Part shown: one piece after another, positions 9,459 through 17,910 of the stretch | Layout of the letters: the number at the start of each line of letters is the position of its first letter | Numbering within the stretch: position 1 is the stretch's first letter | Assembly: GCA_036939355.1 (NCBI GenBank) | Contig: JALLAP010000313.1 | Span: 1 to 25,609 of the forward strand | Length of the DNA: 25,609 nt | Direction of reading: 5' to 3' | Source: Thalassiosira profunda | Lineage: Eukaryota > Bacillariophyta > Thalassiosirophyceae > Thalassiosirales > Thalassiosiraceae | Program-made: the position numbers and the translations under genes | Notes under the pieces: model-generated | Databases searched by the model: none | Told to the model about the DNA's origin: nothing | Seen by the model: only the letters and a program-made list of their open reading frames with translations

Positions 9459-11656
9459 TTTGAGCATGTCTGATCACGACATCGATAAGGCCGTCCTCTC
9501 TCTGTATCATTCACTGCAGGGCCCAGGCCGTGACCGTTGACAACCGAAGCAATCGTGCCTTGATTGTCCAACTTGACGGTAAAAACGTTCTTCATTTCGA
9601 TTCCATCGGTTGGTGGGTGCACCACTGCAGTCTCCACCTCAACGTTGTGGTCTCGGAAGTTGCTGTACACTCCCAGCCCAATTGCGCTGTGCTTAGTAAC
9701 GTCCGGACCAACTCGGTATCCGACAAACTTTTGTTCGCTGAAGCTTTGATCGGCATCGTAGGGCAACTCGCATTGATAGAAGTACACTTTGCCATCGTCT
9801 CCATTCCAAACGGTTTGATCTTCGGTCGTGTGTTCCACCGCCAGGCCAACGATGGTGACATTTGATGCGCCCTTGCCAACCACCAAACCGTTCTTCACCT
9901 CGCATTCGCCATTAATAGTCTGCCTGTACTTCCCAGAAATCCCGGGAAAGTTCGGCCGCTCACCTGGCCGAAGCTGAGAATGATCTGCCCTCCACAACCA
10001 AACGTTGTCTCCGAATATGTTGCCCGAGTGAAGCCGAATCATGGCATCCACCGAAACATCGCGGTGCACCCCGCCAACACGTGCAAACACATCCGACAGC
10101 ACGCCAGGATTGCTCGCATCGCCAGGGTCGTTGGAGTCTGGCGTGCCCCACTCCAACAGTGAACTCCCCTCTGATTTACCAATGGAGGCCTCTAGCATCA
10201 ACCCAGCAATGCGCACGCCAGGCACCCCGGGTCGGATACGAATGCAAGGAGAGCCCATCTCTGGAGCTATCAGTGTGGCGTAGCCCAGTCCAAGAACGAC
10301 CTGGTTGCTGTGCCTCACGACCAAGTTATCCAGGAGCGGATAGATTCCTGGCGAGAGGACCAAGTCTTTTCCCTCGTCGAGCGCTGCTTGAAGCACTGAA
10401 TGGTTCTCTCTCGCTGCCACTGTCGAGTCAGAAGCGGAGCACGGCACTCCTAATTTGACACGTCGAAAGCCGCGAACATCTTCGTTGCTGTCTTCGAAAT
10501 GAGGTCCGATCGCTTCCCTTCCGAAGGTGACGGACGGGACGCGCAGCTCGAATTGGTGCTGATCCGGTCCTTCATGTTTCCGCAGAACAATGTAGGGCTT
10601 CTCCACTCTGAGACTATCCTTCTCCACCGATATCGCCGGGCCATTCTGACCATTGCTCTTCTGGGGCACTTGCCCCGTACATCCAACAAACACCAACGAC
10701 CACGCTCCGTTCTTCGCGCCTCCCCTCAGCTCCGCGTTCCTCGTCAGCCACTGCTGTTGTCCACCAAAATCCACCTCGCCGTCGACCACCACGTTCGCGG
10801 CCACTCCACCGCTCGCCCACGCATCGCCCTCGAACAGAAGGAGGTTGCCCCGAACGTGTACGCGCCGCAGCGGCGCCGCCTGACTGACCGCCCATCGCAT
10901 TCCCTCGCGCGCGTCGGTGGCGATGTTTTCGACGGAGCGCCAGAACGTGTCCAAGCTGCTGCCCCACGGGGGTCGGGTGGTGAATTTCTCCAATGCCGGG
11001 CAGTGCGGACCCTTGTCGCAGCCGGCGAACAGGACGTCGTCCGGGTGCGTTCCGAGTCCATATACCGAGGTGTAGTACCCCACCTGGAAATCAAGGTTTC
11101 GGTAGACTCCGGGGGCAAAGAGAAGAGCCGTCCTCTGATTAGCAAAGTGCTTGTCTGTGGTGTACGTGGCCGGATGCCACTCGTGGGAAATCGTATCGTT
11201 GCCGGAGAATTCTTTCCACGTAAGCATCGGGTCGGACGATTCGGCAAGAGTGGCCCGCATTTCCTCCAGCTCCTGCTGGTTTCGAGGCGGGTGGAATAAC
11301 TTGATGGAATCGGGCAGCGGCGGAGGGTTCGGCTCGTCCGACGCATCCGCATCCGCGGGCGCCTCCTTTGCAGGATGGGCGCGGAAGGCCATCTTGGCCA
11401 TCAGCGTGGCGCTCGCTGCAAATACCACTCCCACGGCGACGACGAGCGCGATTTTGGCCCGCCTTGCCCGTTTCTTTCCAGAGGGCGCCCCCCTGCCTTT
11501 GGACGCGCGCGGGGGGCTCCGGCTTCCGCTGCTGTTGTCGTCAAGGAGCGCCTCTCGATCTGCAATCTCCAGCGGTGCGTCAAGATGATGATCTAATCGT
11601 CCCTCGTCGATTGTGCCGCCGGCGTCCGATTCTCCGTCCGGGATTGCCGGCGCCAT
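9455..11656 (-). CDS. Type II membrane protein with pectate-lyase-like beta-helix domain (bacterial/fungal-like)
   Basis: A single exon of 733 aa from ATG 11656; the in-frame extension upstream to 11782 begins with GTG and lacks an ATG. A short acidic N-terminus precedes the basic stretch KKRARRAK and one hydrophobic helix (about residues 68-88), then a large extracytoplasmic domain, so a type II anchor is predicted. The C-terminal half shows a right-handed beta-helix style: VLSPGIYPLLDNLVV, VVLGLGYATLIA, VRIAGLMLEA, VWLWRADHS, VTIVGLAVEHT, VWNGDDGKVYFYQCELPYD, SAIGLGVYSNF. These resemble, from memory, actinobacterial and fungal proteins often labelled coagulation factor 5/8 type or adenylyl-cyclase-like, which suggests carbohydrate binding or processing. 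No catalytic residues can be named. It is divergent from the cyclophilin gene and convergent with RAD51D, with which it shares stop-codon bases. Confidence 0.8.
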   Translation of the reverse strand: MAPAIPDGESDAGGTIDEGRLDHHLDAPLEIADREALLDDNSSGSRSPPRASKGRGAPSGKKRARRAKIALVVAVGVVFAASATLMAKMAFRAHPAKEAPADADASDEPNPPPLPDSIKLFHPPRNQQELEEMRATLAESSDPMLTWKEFSGNDTISHEWHPATYTTDKHFANQRTALLFAPGVYRNLDFQVGYYTSVYGLGTHPDDVLFAGCDKGPHCPALEKFTTRPPWGSSLDTFWRSVENIATDAREGMRWAVSQAAPLRRVHVRGNLLLFEGDAWASGGVAANVVVDGEVDFGGQQQWLTRNAELRGGAKNGAWSLVFVGCTGQVPQKSNGQNGPAISVEKDSLRVEKPYIVLRKHEGPDQHQFELRVPSVTFGREAIGPHFEDSNEDVRGFRRVKLGVPCSASDSTVAARENHSVLQAALDEGKDLVLSPGIYPLLDNLVVRHSNQVVLGLGYATLIAPEMGSPCIRIRPGVPGVRIAGLMLEASIGKSEGSSLLEWGTPDSNDPGDASNPGVLSDVFARVGGVHRDVSVDAMIRLHSGNIFGDNVWLWRADHSQLRPGERPNFPGISGKYRQTINGECEVKNGLVVGKGASNVTIVGLAVEHTTEDQTVWNGDDGKVYFYQCELPYDADQSFSEQKFVGYRVGPDVTKHSAIGLGVYSNFRDHNVEVETAVVHPPTDGIEMKNVFTVKLDNQGTIASVVNGHGLGPAVNDTERGRPYRCRDQTCSN

Positions 11657-11961
11657 CGTCCACACGCGCCGCGCCCTCGCTGCCGATGCCAACCGCGCAT
11701 CAGACGTGCACAACCGATGTGTCCAGCTCTGCGGCGGCCGCCCTCTCCGACTCCTCCTTCCCCCGGCGGCCTCCTCCGGCACTCTGAGCTCCTCTCATCC
11801 GCTTCGGTGCTCACCTCCACCTTGCCACCCCACTGATGGTATGGTACTAGGTCTGGCGAGTGGCGAGCGGAAAGCGAGATAAATGGCAAGGGTAAGGACA
11901 TTTATCCGTCCTCTCGCATTCCTGCTCTCGGTGCTCCACTCCTAACAGGGCCTGATTTGCA
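11657..11961. promoter_or_regulatory. Divergent promoter region: beta-helix gene / cyclophilin gene
   Basis: These 305 bp separate the minus-strand ATG at 11656 from the plus-strand ATG at 11962. Both promoters must lie here unless the first exons are longer. I recognise no TATA box, operator or repeat. A GTG-initiated extension of the beta-helix reading frame runs into it but is not supported as coding. Confidence 0.5.
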
Positions 11962-12870
11962 ATGGCGGCCTCTCGGATAGCCCTCGGCGCCGCCGCGGCA
12001 TCGGCGCGGACCTCCTCCCGATTGGCGCTGACGCGCGCGGCATCAACGTCCTCGGCGTCGCCCATCACTTTGCAACCCACCCTCCTCGTGACCGCGCCCT
12101 CGCAGGCGGCCCCGCGTGCTTCTCGGTGGACCAACCGAGGCCGCGCGCTTTCCTCGGCCGGCAGTGGCAACGGCGGCGGCGGCGCTCCCAAATCGGGAAT
12201 GTCTGCAATCCTCCCAAACCTAGCCCTCTTCGGCATCGCGGGCGCCATTGGATACGGCGCCGTATCTTTCTACAACAGCTCCAGCGCCGGCCACCCAGAC
12301 AGTGGGGAAGGCCCTGTGCCCGCCGCGGCCCCCATCACGTCGCGGGTGTTCTTGGACGTCTCGATGCAGGGCCAGCCGCTTGGGAGGATCGTGATTGGTC
12401 TATACGGAGATACGGTTCCGAGAACTGCGAAGAACTTCGAGACATTGTGCCGGGGCGCGACGGTGAACGGGCGGCAGGTCGGGTACAAGGGCAGCTCGTT
12501 CCACCGGATCATCCCGTCGTTCATGCTACAGGGAGGCGACTTCACCAATCACAACGGCACGGGTGGCCTATCTATTTATGGGCACAAATTCGACGACGAG
12601 AACTTTGCGTTGAAGCACACCGGCCCGGGCGTGCTCTCCATGGCCAACAGTGGGGCAAACACGAACGGCAGCCAATTTTTTATCACCACCGTCCGCACGC
12701 CCCACCTCGACGGACGGCACGTGGTGTTCGGCGTCGTGGAAAACGGGTGGGACGTCGTGAAGGAAATCGAGGGGGTTGGAAGTAGAAGCGGGAGTCCGAG
12801 GGCGCCGGTGGTCATTGTCGATTGCGGTGTTGTCGAGGAGGACAAAGTGAAGGAGGGCGATAAGAAATGA
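11962..12870 (+). CDS. Membrane-anchored cyclophilin-type peptidyl-prolyl isomerase
   Basis: A single exon of 302 aa from ATG 11962. The N-terminus (1-60) is rich in Ala, Ser, Arg and Thr with almost no acids, like a mitochondrial transit peptide. A hydrophobic segment (about 83-103, [20 protein letters not shown]) could anchor it in a membrane. The cyclophilin domain spans about 128-292: [35 protein letters not shown] with the catalytic Arg (181), then [16 protein letters not shown] and [10 protein letters not shown]. The enzyme interconverts cis and trans X-Pro bonds. The position equal to Trp121 of human cyclophilin A is His248, a substitution that in other cyclophilins lowers cyclosporin binding without abolishing activity. 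Mitochondrial inner membrane is the likeliest site, by inference from the presequence plus anchor. It converges with the GT31 gene 99 bp downstream. Confidence 0.9.
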   Translation: MAASRIALGAAAASARTSSRLALTRAASTSSASPITLQPTLLVTAPSQAAPRASRWTNRGRALSSAGSGNGGGGAPKSGMSAILPNLALFGIAGAIGYGAVSFYNSSSAGHPDSGEGPVPAAAPITSRVFLDVSMQGQPLGRIVIGLYGDTVPRTAKNFETLCRGATVNGRQVGYKGSSFHRIIPSFMLQGGDFTNHNGTGGLSIYGHKFDDENFALKHTGPGVLSMANSGANTNGSQFFITTVRTPHLDGRHVVFGVVENGWDVVKEIEGVGSRSGSPRAPVVIVDCGVVEEDKVKEGDKK

Positions 12871-12969
12871 ACGGGAGGAGAGAGGCGTTGCGAACGAAGA
12901 CTAAAAATGCAGCATCGGCCATCCGGCATGCTTCTGGACTGCATCGCATCCAATCCTTCTGTGCCTCTT

Positions 12970-14524
12970 TCACTTATCAATGCCCATCGCCCGCCGCACT
13001 TTATCCGCATACCTCCTCGTTCGGGCATTCAGCCTTTTCAGATCCTTGCCATCCGCCGGACCGTAGAACTGCTTGTCCAAATGCTCGATCAGAATGCTTT
13101 GCTTGTACTTGTGGATTCCTACCGGTCGAATGGCGCAGCAATCCTCCATTTGCCCCGCGTTCTTTGGTTTGCCCTTCCAAAACCACCTGAACAGTAGAGA
13201 TGTTAGGCATGTGCTGTATAAACGTCTTGCGTGTCTTCTCTCACTTACCACTCTCCCTGCTCGGTCCTATTCCAGGTGAGCATATTGTGAATCGGATCCA
13301 GCATCTGAAGTGGAAAGAGAGCCATAATGTGAACAGACCAACTCACACGTCCAACGCACACCTTCTCAAATCGAAGCACTCACAATATATTCCCTCATCT
13401 CTTCGTCCACCATTGGCTCGGCAGTCACATCCAGCTCTTTCTTCAGACACATCGACGTCGATATTTCCTCGCTCGCTTCCGGTCGGTCTTCGCATCGACC
13501 GCGGTCGCCGCCCTGGTGTCCCTTTGGCATCTTTCGATACACTTCTGCAATGCCCGCCATCGTCTTGTGACTCCAGCAGGCGGCTGCCCCGGCCGCCATC
13601 GGAGGACGGCCGTGCATTTCCCGATGGTATAGAACGGTCCCAAAGTAGTGGTGTTCATTGTACGCATCCCATCCCTTGACATCGCGAACGAAATATTGCA
13701 GGTTCTCCGGAAAGAAGAATGTATCGTAGTCCACCTTGCAAAACCACTCCGCATCGTTCAAGTGGTGGTCGCCAACGTATATCCACGATCTCCACATCTT
13801 CTCCCAGATGTGCCGACAAACCTTTGGCTTCCCCGTCTTTGGATCCTTACACCCCATCCACGGACGCGTCATGTTGATGAATACGACGTTGTCGGGAAAC
13901 GTTCCCTCTGGCAACTCCGNTACACCCCATCCACGGACGCGTCATGTTGATGAATACGACGTTGTCGGGAAACGTTCCCTCTGGCAACTCCGAGTGGTGC
14001 TGATATCCACCGGATGGGTCTTTGAAGACGTTGTCGCCTTTCGTCACTCCCCCAACCAACACTTGTGAGTCGGTCAAGAATTGGATGACGTTGCACCGCT
14101 TCCCCCACGTTTGCATGATGACGTCGTAGAACTCCCTGTTCCAGACGTAGGGCACCATGCAGTACACGCGATCGTGGGCGTACTTCGCGTCTGTTTTGGG
14201 ACCGTTGGGGTAGGGCGCTGCATTTTTTGGGGTCACGACAACGTCCTCCACCCGCCTCCCTTGCAACGCAGAGGAAGCAGCGCTCGGTGCCTCATCTCCA
14301 ATTCCATCGTCGCCACGACCTACCGACCCCTCAGGATTTGTCGCGGGCGGCTTCCCACCCTTACTGTGCACTTGCGTCGCGAGGTGCACCGACAAAAGGG
14401 AAAGTGCCACGACGAGGACAATGAGCGAGAGGAGAACGGCGCGAAAAACGTTGCCGCTGGCTCGCCGCCGCGCCGCACCGCGGCCGGAGGGGCCGATGCT
14501 GCCGATGGAGGCGCCGCTGTGCAT
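12970..14524 (-). CDS. GT31 core-1 beta-1,3-galactosyltransferase-like protein, broken by an assembly join
   Basis: Three exons on the minus strand: 14524-13384, 13304-13249 (56 nt) and 13186-12970. As given, exon 1 contains a 72-bp duplication around a single N at 13920, which shifts the frame. Leaving out those 73 bases makes exon 1 1,068 nt, an exact multiple of three, and the total 446 aa. The protein has a type II anchor (about 27-47, FRAVLLSLIVLVVALSLLSV), a linker, then the catalytic domain: DRVYCMVPYVWN, MQTWGKRCNVIQFL, WRSWIYVGDHH, AEWFCKVDYDTFFFPENLQ. The DYD triplet is the metal-binding DxD motif. CWSHKTMAGI and the C-terminal WWFWKGK segment fit Fringe/C1GALT-type GT31 enzymes, which add galactose to O-glycans in the Golgi. 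The exact donor and acceptor are unknown. It is a paralogue of the gene at 17911-19557. Confidence 0.85.
13848..13992. repeat. 72-bp direct duplication around one N: unmerged contig ends
   Basis: Bases 13848-13919 and 13921-13992 are identical over 72 bp and separated by a single N at 13920. The duplicated segment encodes the GTFPDNVVFINMTRPW region twice and throws the GT31 gene out of frame. The intact paralogue at 17911-19557 has the segment once. This pattern is typical of two overlapping contigs joined without merging. Confidence 0.95.
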
Positions 14525-14567
14525 CGCTCGACCTCCAACTCCAACGGGCAGCAGGAAGCAGGCCCTT

Positions 14568-14596
14568 TACGTACGTAGTTACACGCTACGTACGTA
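14568..14596. repeat. Perfect 11-bp inverted repeat in a divergent promoter
   Basis: The left arm TACGTACGTAG and right arm CTACGTACGTA are exact reverse complements separated by 7 nt (TTACACG). Each arm contains two overlapping TACGTA palindromes. It could be a dimeric transcription-factor site of ACGT-core bZIP type, or form a small hairpin; function is inference. Confidence 0.85.
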
Positions 14597-14605
14597 CTGA
14601 GCCAC

Positions 14606-14654
14606 ACCCGACGCGACACCCGACGCGACACCGACACCCGACCAAACCCGACAC
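14606..14654. repeat. Short GC-rich tandem repeat
   Basis: The 12-mer ACCCGACGCGAC occurs twice in tandem (14606-14629), followed by degenerate partial copies (ACCGAC, ACCCGAC, ACCCGACAC). It lies in the 5' leader of the PQ-loop gene or in the shared promoter. Confidence 0.8.
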
Positions 14655-14730
14655 TTCAGTGCAACATGCAACCAACATACAGACACCCGCGCCGCCGCCG
14701 CTGCTGGAGGTGCCATAGCCCGACAACAAC

Positions 14731-15571
14731 ATGAACCTGAACGCTGTGGAGACGGTAGGGACGATCGGGGGGTCGATGATAGCCCTATCTCTCTTGCCGC
14801 AGGTCGTCTACGTGAGTCGTATGGTGTTAGCATGATGTGCATGTCCCGCGTCGCCCTGACCCCAATTCGCATCCACATCAGACGTACAAGACGAAATCCG
14901 GCGGCGACATCAGCTACCTCTACCAAGCAATCTACATCGCAGGAACGACGCTGGTCAACCTCTACGCGATATTGCTTGGGCTGTGGCCGGTATATGTTCC
15001 GTGCTTGCTCGAGGAAAGTTTGATCGTCTCGTTGACAATAATGAAGGTGCTCTACGACAGAAAAGGGCTGCAGCAAGATCTGCAAATCGATATAAACCAG
15101 AGCTTCCGGTGGTCGGCTAGGAGGACGGAAAGCGTGCGCGATTTGAGCCAGAGCGCGCGAGCATTATCGGAGAGCTGCCGGAATCTGACGGCGAGCGGGC
15201 GATCGTCCGCGACGCGGGGTGTGGGTTTGGACGAAATCAACAATTCGTGGCGGTGGGGACGGCCGCCTCCTTCGTCGAAATCGACAGAAAAGGATGGTTT
15301 GTCTAAAAGCACCGGGGAGTTAGGGGAGCGTCAGTTGAAGAGGGACGCCAGCAGGTTGAAGCAAAATCGATGGAGCACCACGAAACATTTCTCAAGTTAC
15401 GACATTGAGAGTGGCGGCGGTGATGGGGAAGACGGCGATATAGGGGATACGACTGGCTCGCGCTTCGAGAATGTTTGCAACGCGGTTGGGCGCTTCTTCG
15501 ATGGCGGACAGGCTATCCTGGAGGATATGGGGAAGGGTAACATACGAAAGAGACACAGCTGGACACTCTGA
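14731..15571 (+). CDS. PQ-loop (SemiSWEET-like) transporter with long C-terminal tail
   Basis: Two exons: 14731-14811 and 14882-15571, phase 0, intron of 70 nt (GTGAGT donor, CATCAG acceptor), 256 aa. ATG 14731 follows CAACAAC. There are three predicted membrane helices in the first 85 residues: one ending in the hallmark Pro-Gln (SLLPQVVY, PQ at 23-24), a second across ISYLYQAIYIAGTTLVNLYA and a third across VPCLLEESLIVSLTIMKVLY. The TYKTKSGGDIS loop after the first helix is characteristic of PQ-loop and SWEET half-repeats. SemiSWEETs dimerise to make a sugar pore; other PQ-loop proteins move amino acids or sugars across organelle membranes. The roughly 170-residue hydrophilic tail is Ser/Arg-rich, with repeated VRDLSQSARALSESCRNL-like spacing, and is unlike bacterial SemiSWEETs. 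Substrate cannot be told. Confidence 0.8.
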
Positions 15572-15793
15572 AAATGCTAGAATGGCAAGCCCAAAGTCCA
15601 AGGTTACTTCATCAGATTCTTTGCATCGACAGAGGAAAGCAGATTAAGATCTAAACTCCTTTCTCTATCGTCTGACGGCGCCTCCTCCCGCGAAGTCTCC
15701 CAAATGCATATGCGCCAAATTTGGGCCCATCCAGTCTGCGTTCCCGGCGCCATCATCTCACCCTTCGACTCAACTTTGTCTTCCCTCTCCTGC

Positions 15794-17332
15794 TCACTTC
15801 TTCCCGCCCCTCTGCAGCTGTTGCTTCCCTCCTCCCGGCGACTTCTTCGCAGGAGCACCATCTCTGCCTTTCGGCGTTCCGCCTCCTCCTCCTTTCGGGC
15901 CCGCCTTGCCCCCGCCCGCTGTCGCTGCATCTGGCGTCTGTCCGCCAGTCGCAGGCGCGTCCGCCTTCGACGGAGACGACGCCGCCTTCTTCACCCGTCC
16001 CGCCCACGAGTTGTCAGGCTTTGGCTCCGGCAGTTGTTGCTGCATGTGCTGATGTTGCTGTGGCCCATTTTGCATATACTGCTGCGGAGGCCCCGGCGGA
16101 GGTTGTCCTCCCGTGTGCGGCTGCTGCGGGTGGTGGTGTCCGTAGTAATGCCCCCCGCCGGGATAGTGCGCGGGCGGGCCCGGGTACATTCCATGCATCC
16201 CCGGCATTCCGCCGGGCGGGTAGTTGGGATATTGTTGCATTTGGGGGTGGGGCGCGGGGTGAGGGTGCTGCGGCATGCCCCCGTAATGCGGGTACGTCCC
16301 TGGATGGTGCATGGGCTGGGGATAATTGTGATATCCCATCTGCTGATGGTGTTGCTGTTGCGGCGGATACTGCGGCTGGTACTGGTGGGGCACCCCGTAC
16401 CCCCCGGGATGCAATCCTGGGTTGAGGAGCTGCGTGATGGGATCGGGCTCCTTGTGCGGCGGGGGCTCCTTTGGCGCTTCGGTTGCGGCCGCCGGGGCGG
16501 CGTTGCCACTGCTGTGATTGGCCCCAGAATTGCCCCCTTTTTGCGCCGACGCAACATCCCCTTCCACGCTGCCCAACGTGCGGAACCGCTTGTCGATTCC
16601 CTCGTTCACTGACGGGGCCGCGGCGGGAGTGCTTTGGGGACTTTGGAGCCGCTGCAGCAGCGCCGTCCCCGCGTTGGCCGTGCCTCCCCCTCCTCCCAAC
16701 GGCGGCTCCGTCTTGGCCATCATCGAGTCGACGAGACTCGTGCGTATGGCATCCGAGGGATCCAGCGCAATGTCGTCGCCCCCTTCGCTGCCATCCTCGT
16801 CCTCGTTTCCCCCGCCGGCCGCGTCGTCGCCGAACAATCCCCCCACGTCGGGCAGGGCGCTCGGGTCCGGGCTGCTCTGGAAGGCGCTCCACGCGTAATT
16901 CGCCGCGTTGGACTGGGCGCTCGACTGCTTCTCCTTCGACTGCTTCGATTTGTCCGCGGCCGCCTTCTTTTTTTTGGTGGCGGGCGTCGTCGTTGCCGGA
17001 TTCGCCGGCTTCTTCTTGGGCTTCTTCTTGCCCCCCTTCTTAGGCGGCTGCGGGGCGGCAGCGTTGTCGCTGCTATTCTTTTTCGAGGTCACCACCACGA
17101 AGTCCCCGGCGTCGTCGCCCTCGGACTGGCCGGCGGAGCTCCGCCGCTGCCCTCCTCCCCGGCTGTTTTTGCGCGGCTTCTTCTTGCCCTTGCCCCCTTC
17201 CGGCTTGCCCCCGCTGCTCGGGGCCTGGGCGGGTGCACCGTCCGTCTTTTTGGCCGCCTCGCTTTTCTGGCCCGCGAGGCCGATGCCCAGCATGCCCTTC
17301 AGGAGGGCGTCCGCTCCTCCGCCGTCCGACAT
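15794..17332 (-). CDS. Disordered Lys-, Pro-, Gln- and His-rich protein of unknown function
   Basis: A single exon of 512 aa; ATG 17332 lies in a CACC context and the frame upstream has no further ATG. The N-terminal half has Lys-rich blocks (GKGKKKPRKNSR, KKGGKKKPKKKPA, KKKKAAADKSKQSKEK) that may act as nuclear or nucleic-acid-binding patches. An acidic Gly-rich stretch and the short hydrophobic motif NYAWSAF follow. The centre and end are Pro/Gln/His/Tyr/Gly-rich (PPQQQHHQQMGYHNY, repeated HPGTYPHYGG-like units), ending with DNSWAGRVKKAAS and a Gly/Lys-rich tail. This composition is common in RNA-granule or transcription-associated proteins; no domain is recognised, so function is unknown. 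Lack of frame breaks across 1.5 kb and strong compositional structure support it as a real gene. Confidence 0.7.
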   Translation of the reverse strand: MSDGGGADALLKGMLGIGLAGQKSEAAKKTDGAPAQAPSSGGKPEGGKGKKKPRKNSRGGGQRRSSAGQSEGDDAGDFVVVTSKKNSSDNAAAPQPPKKGGKKKPKKKPANPATTTPATKKKKAAADKSKQSKEKQSSAQSNAANYAWSAFQSSPDPSALPDVGGLFGDDAAGGGNEDEDGSEGGDDIALDPSDAIRTSLVDSMMAKTEPPLGGGGGTANAGTALLQRLQSPQSTPAAAPSVNEGIDKRFRTLGSVEGDVASAQKGGNSGANHSSGNAAPAAATEAPKEPPPHKEPDPITQLLNPGLHPGGYGVPHQYQPQYPPQQQHHQQMGYHNYPQPMHHPGTYPHYGGMPQHPHPAPHPQMQQYPNYPPGGMPGMHGMYPGPPAHYPGGGHYYGHHHPQQPHTGGQPPPGPPQQYMQNGPQQHQHMQQQLPEPKPDNSWAGRVKKAASSPSKADAPATGGQTPDAATAGGGKAGPKGGGGGTPKGRDGAPAKKSPGGGKQQLQRGGKK

Positions 17333-17910
17333 GGTGCTGATCCGCTTTTGCAAATAATTGCAATGCGTGGTTGAAGCTTGGGTGGTCGGTTGTGTTGTGG
17401 TGGGAGTGGCACCAAAAAGATCCAAAGCCCACTCGCAGCTTAGTGACGACTGCGCCGGCCCGAGAAAAGTGAATGATGGTGGACCGCACCAGCGCAACCG
17501 GCAGGACGGGGCGATAATGGGGCGTGGAGATTGGGTGGGGCCCAGGCAAGGGTGGTCAGGGGCGCTGCCCGCTTGCCAGCTGCCGCTACGAGTGAAGATT
17601 TGAGAGGCATTCCTAGCCGTATCCAAATGCAAAATAATTTTCTGGTAGTGGTATTGCAATGCCTCATTTCACTTATTTACGTACTCATAGGTATTATCTC
17701 AACACAAAAATGTTGCTTTAGATACTTTTTTTAGCACCTAAACCGATTAGGAAGCGCTAAAATCCTCCTGGCCTCTCTCGCCTCTCGCTCTCGCTCCCTC
17801 CCAACTCCCAATCCAAAGAGCACACTACTGCCCGTTGGCTTTGCAACATAACTGCCCTCCCCCTCCTTTTGCAACTGCCCTCCCCCGCGGCGGCCCTGTT
17901 GCTCGCCACG
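17333..17910. promoter_or_regulatory. Divergent promoter region: disordered-protein gene / second GT31 gene
   Basis: This 578-bp region lies between ATG 17332 (minus) and ATG 17911 (plus). Its middle (about 17620-17760) is AT-rich against a GC-rich background and contains TACGTA at 17678-17683 and a T-run near 17727. In-frame extensions of both flanking genes enter it but start with non-ATG codons. No other gene is seen. Confidence 0.55.

Larger units (their letters stand above)
14525..14730. promoter_or_regulatory. Divergent promoter region: GT31 gene / PQ-loop transporter gene
   Basis: These 206 bp lie between ATG 14524 (minus) and ATG 14731 (plus). They hold a perfect inverted repeat made of overlapping TACGTA palindromes (14568-14596) and a GC-rich short tandem repeat (14606-14654). 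The small size implies a shared, compact promoter. Confidence 0.6.

Noticed and set aside
11657..11782. N-terminal extension of the beta-helix protein
   Set aside because: It begins with GTG, which is not a normal start in a nuclear gene, and the first ATG in frame is at 11656.
13848..13992. True tandem duplication inside the GT31 gene
   Set aside because: The copies are perfectly identical, meet at a single N, shift the frame and are absent from the paralogue, so an assembly join explains them better.
15704..16612. Plus-strand frame of 302 codons opposite the disordered protein gene
   Set aside because: It is an antisense shadow of repetitive GC-rich coding sequence, Arg/Leu-rich and without a recognisable domain.
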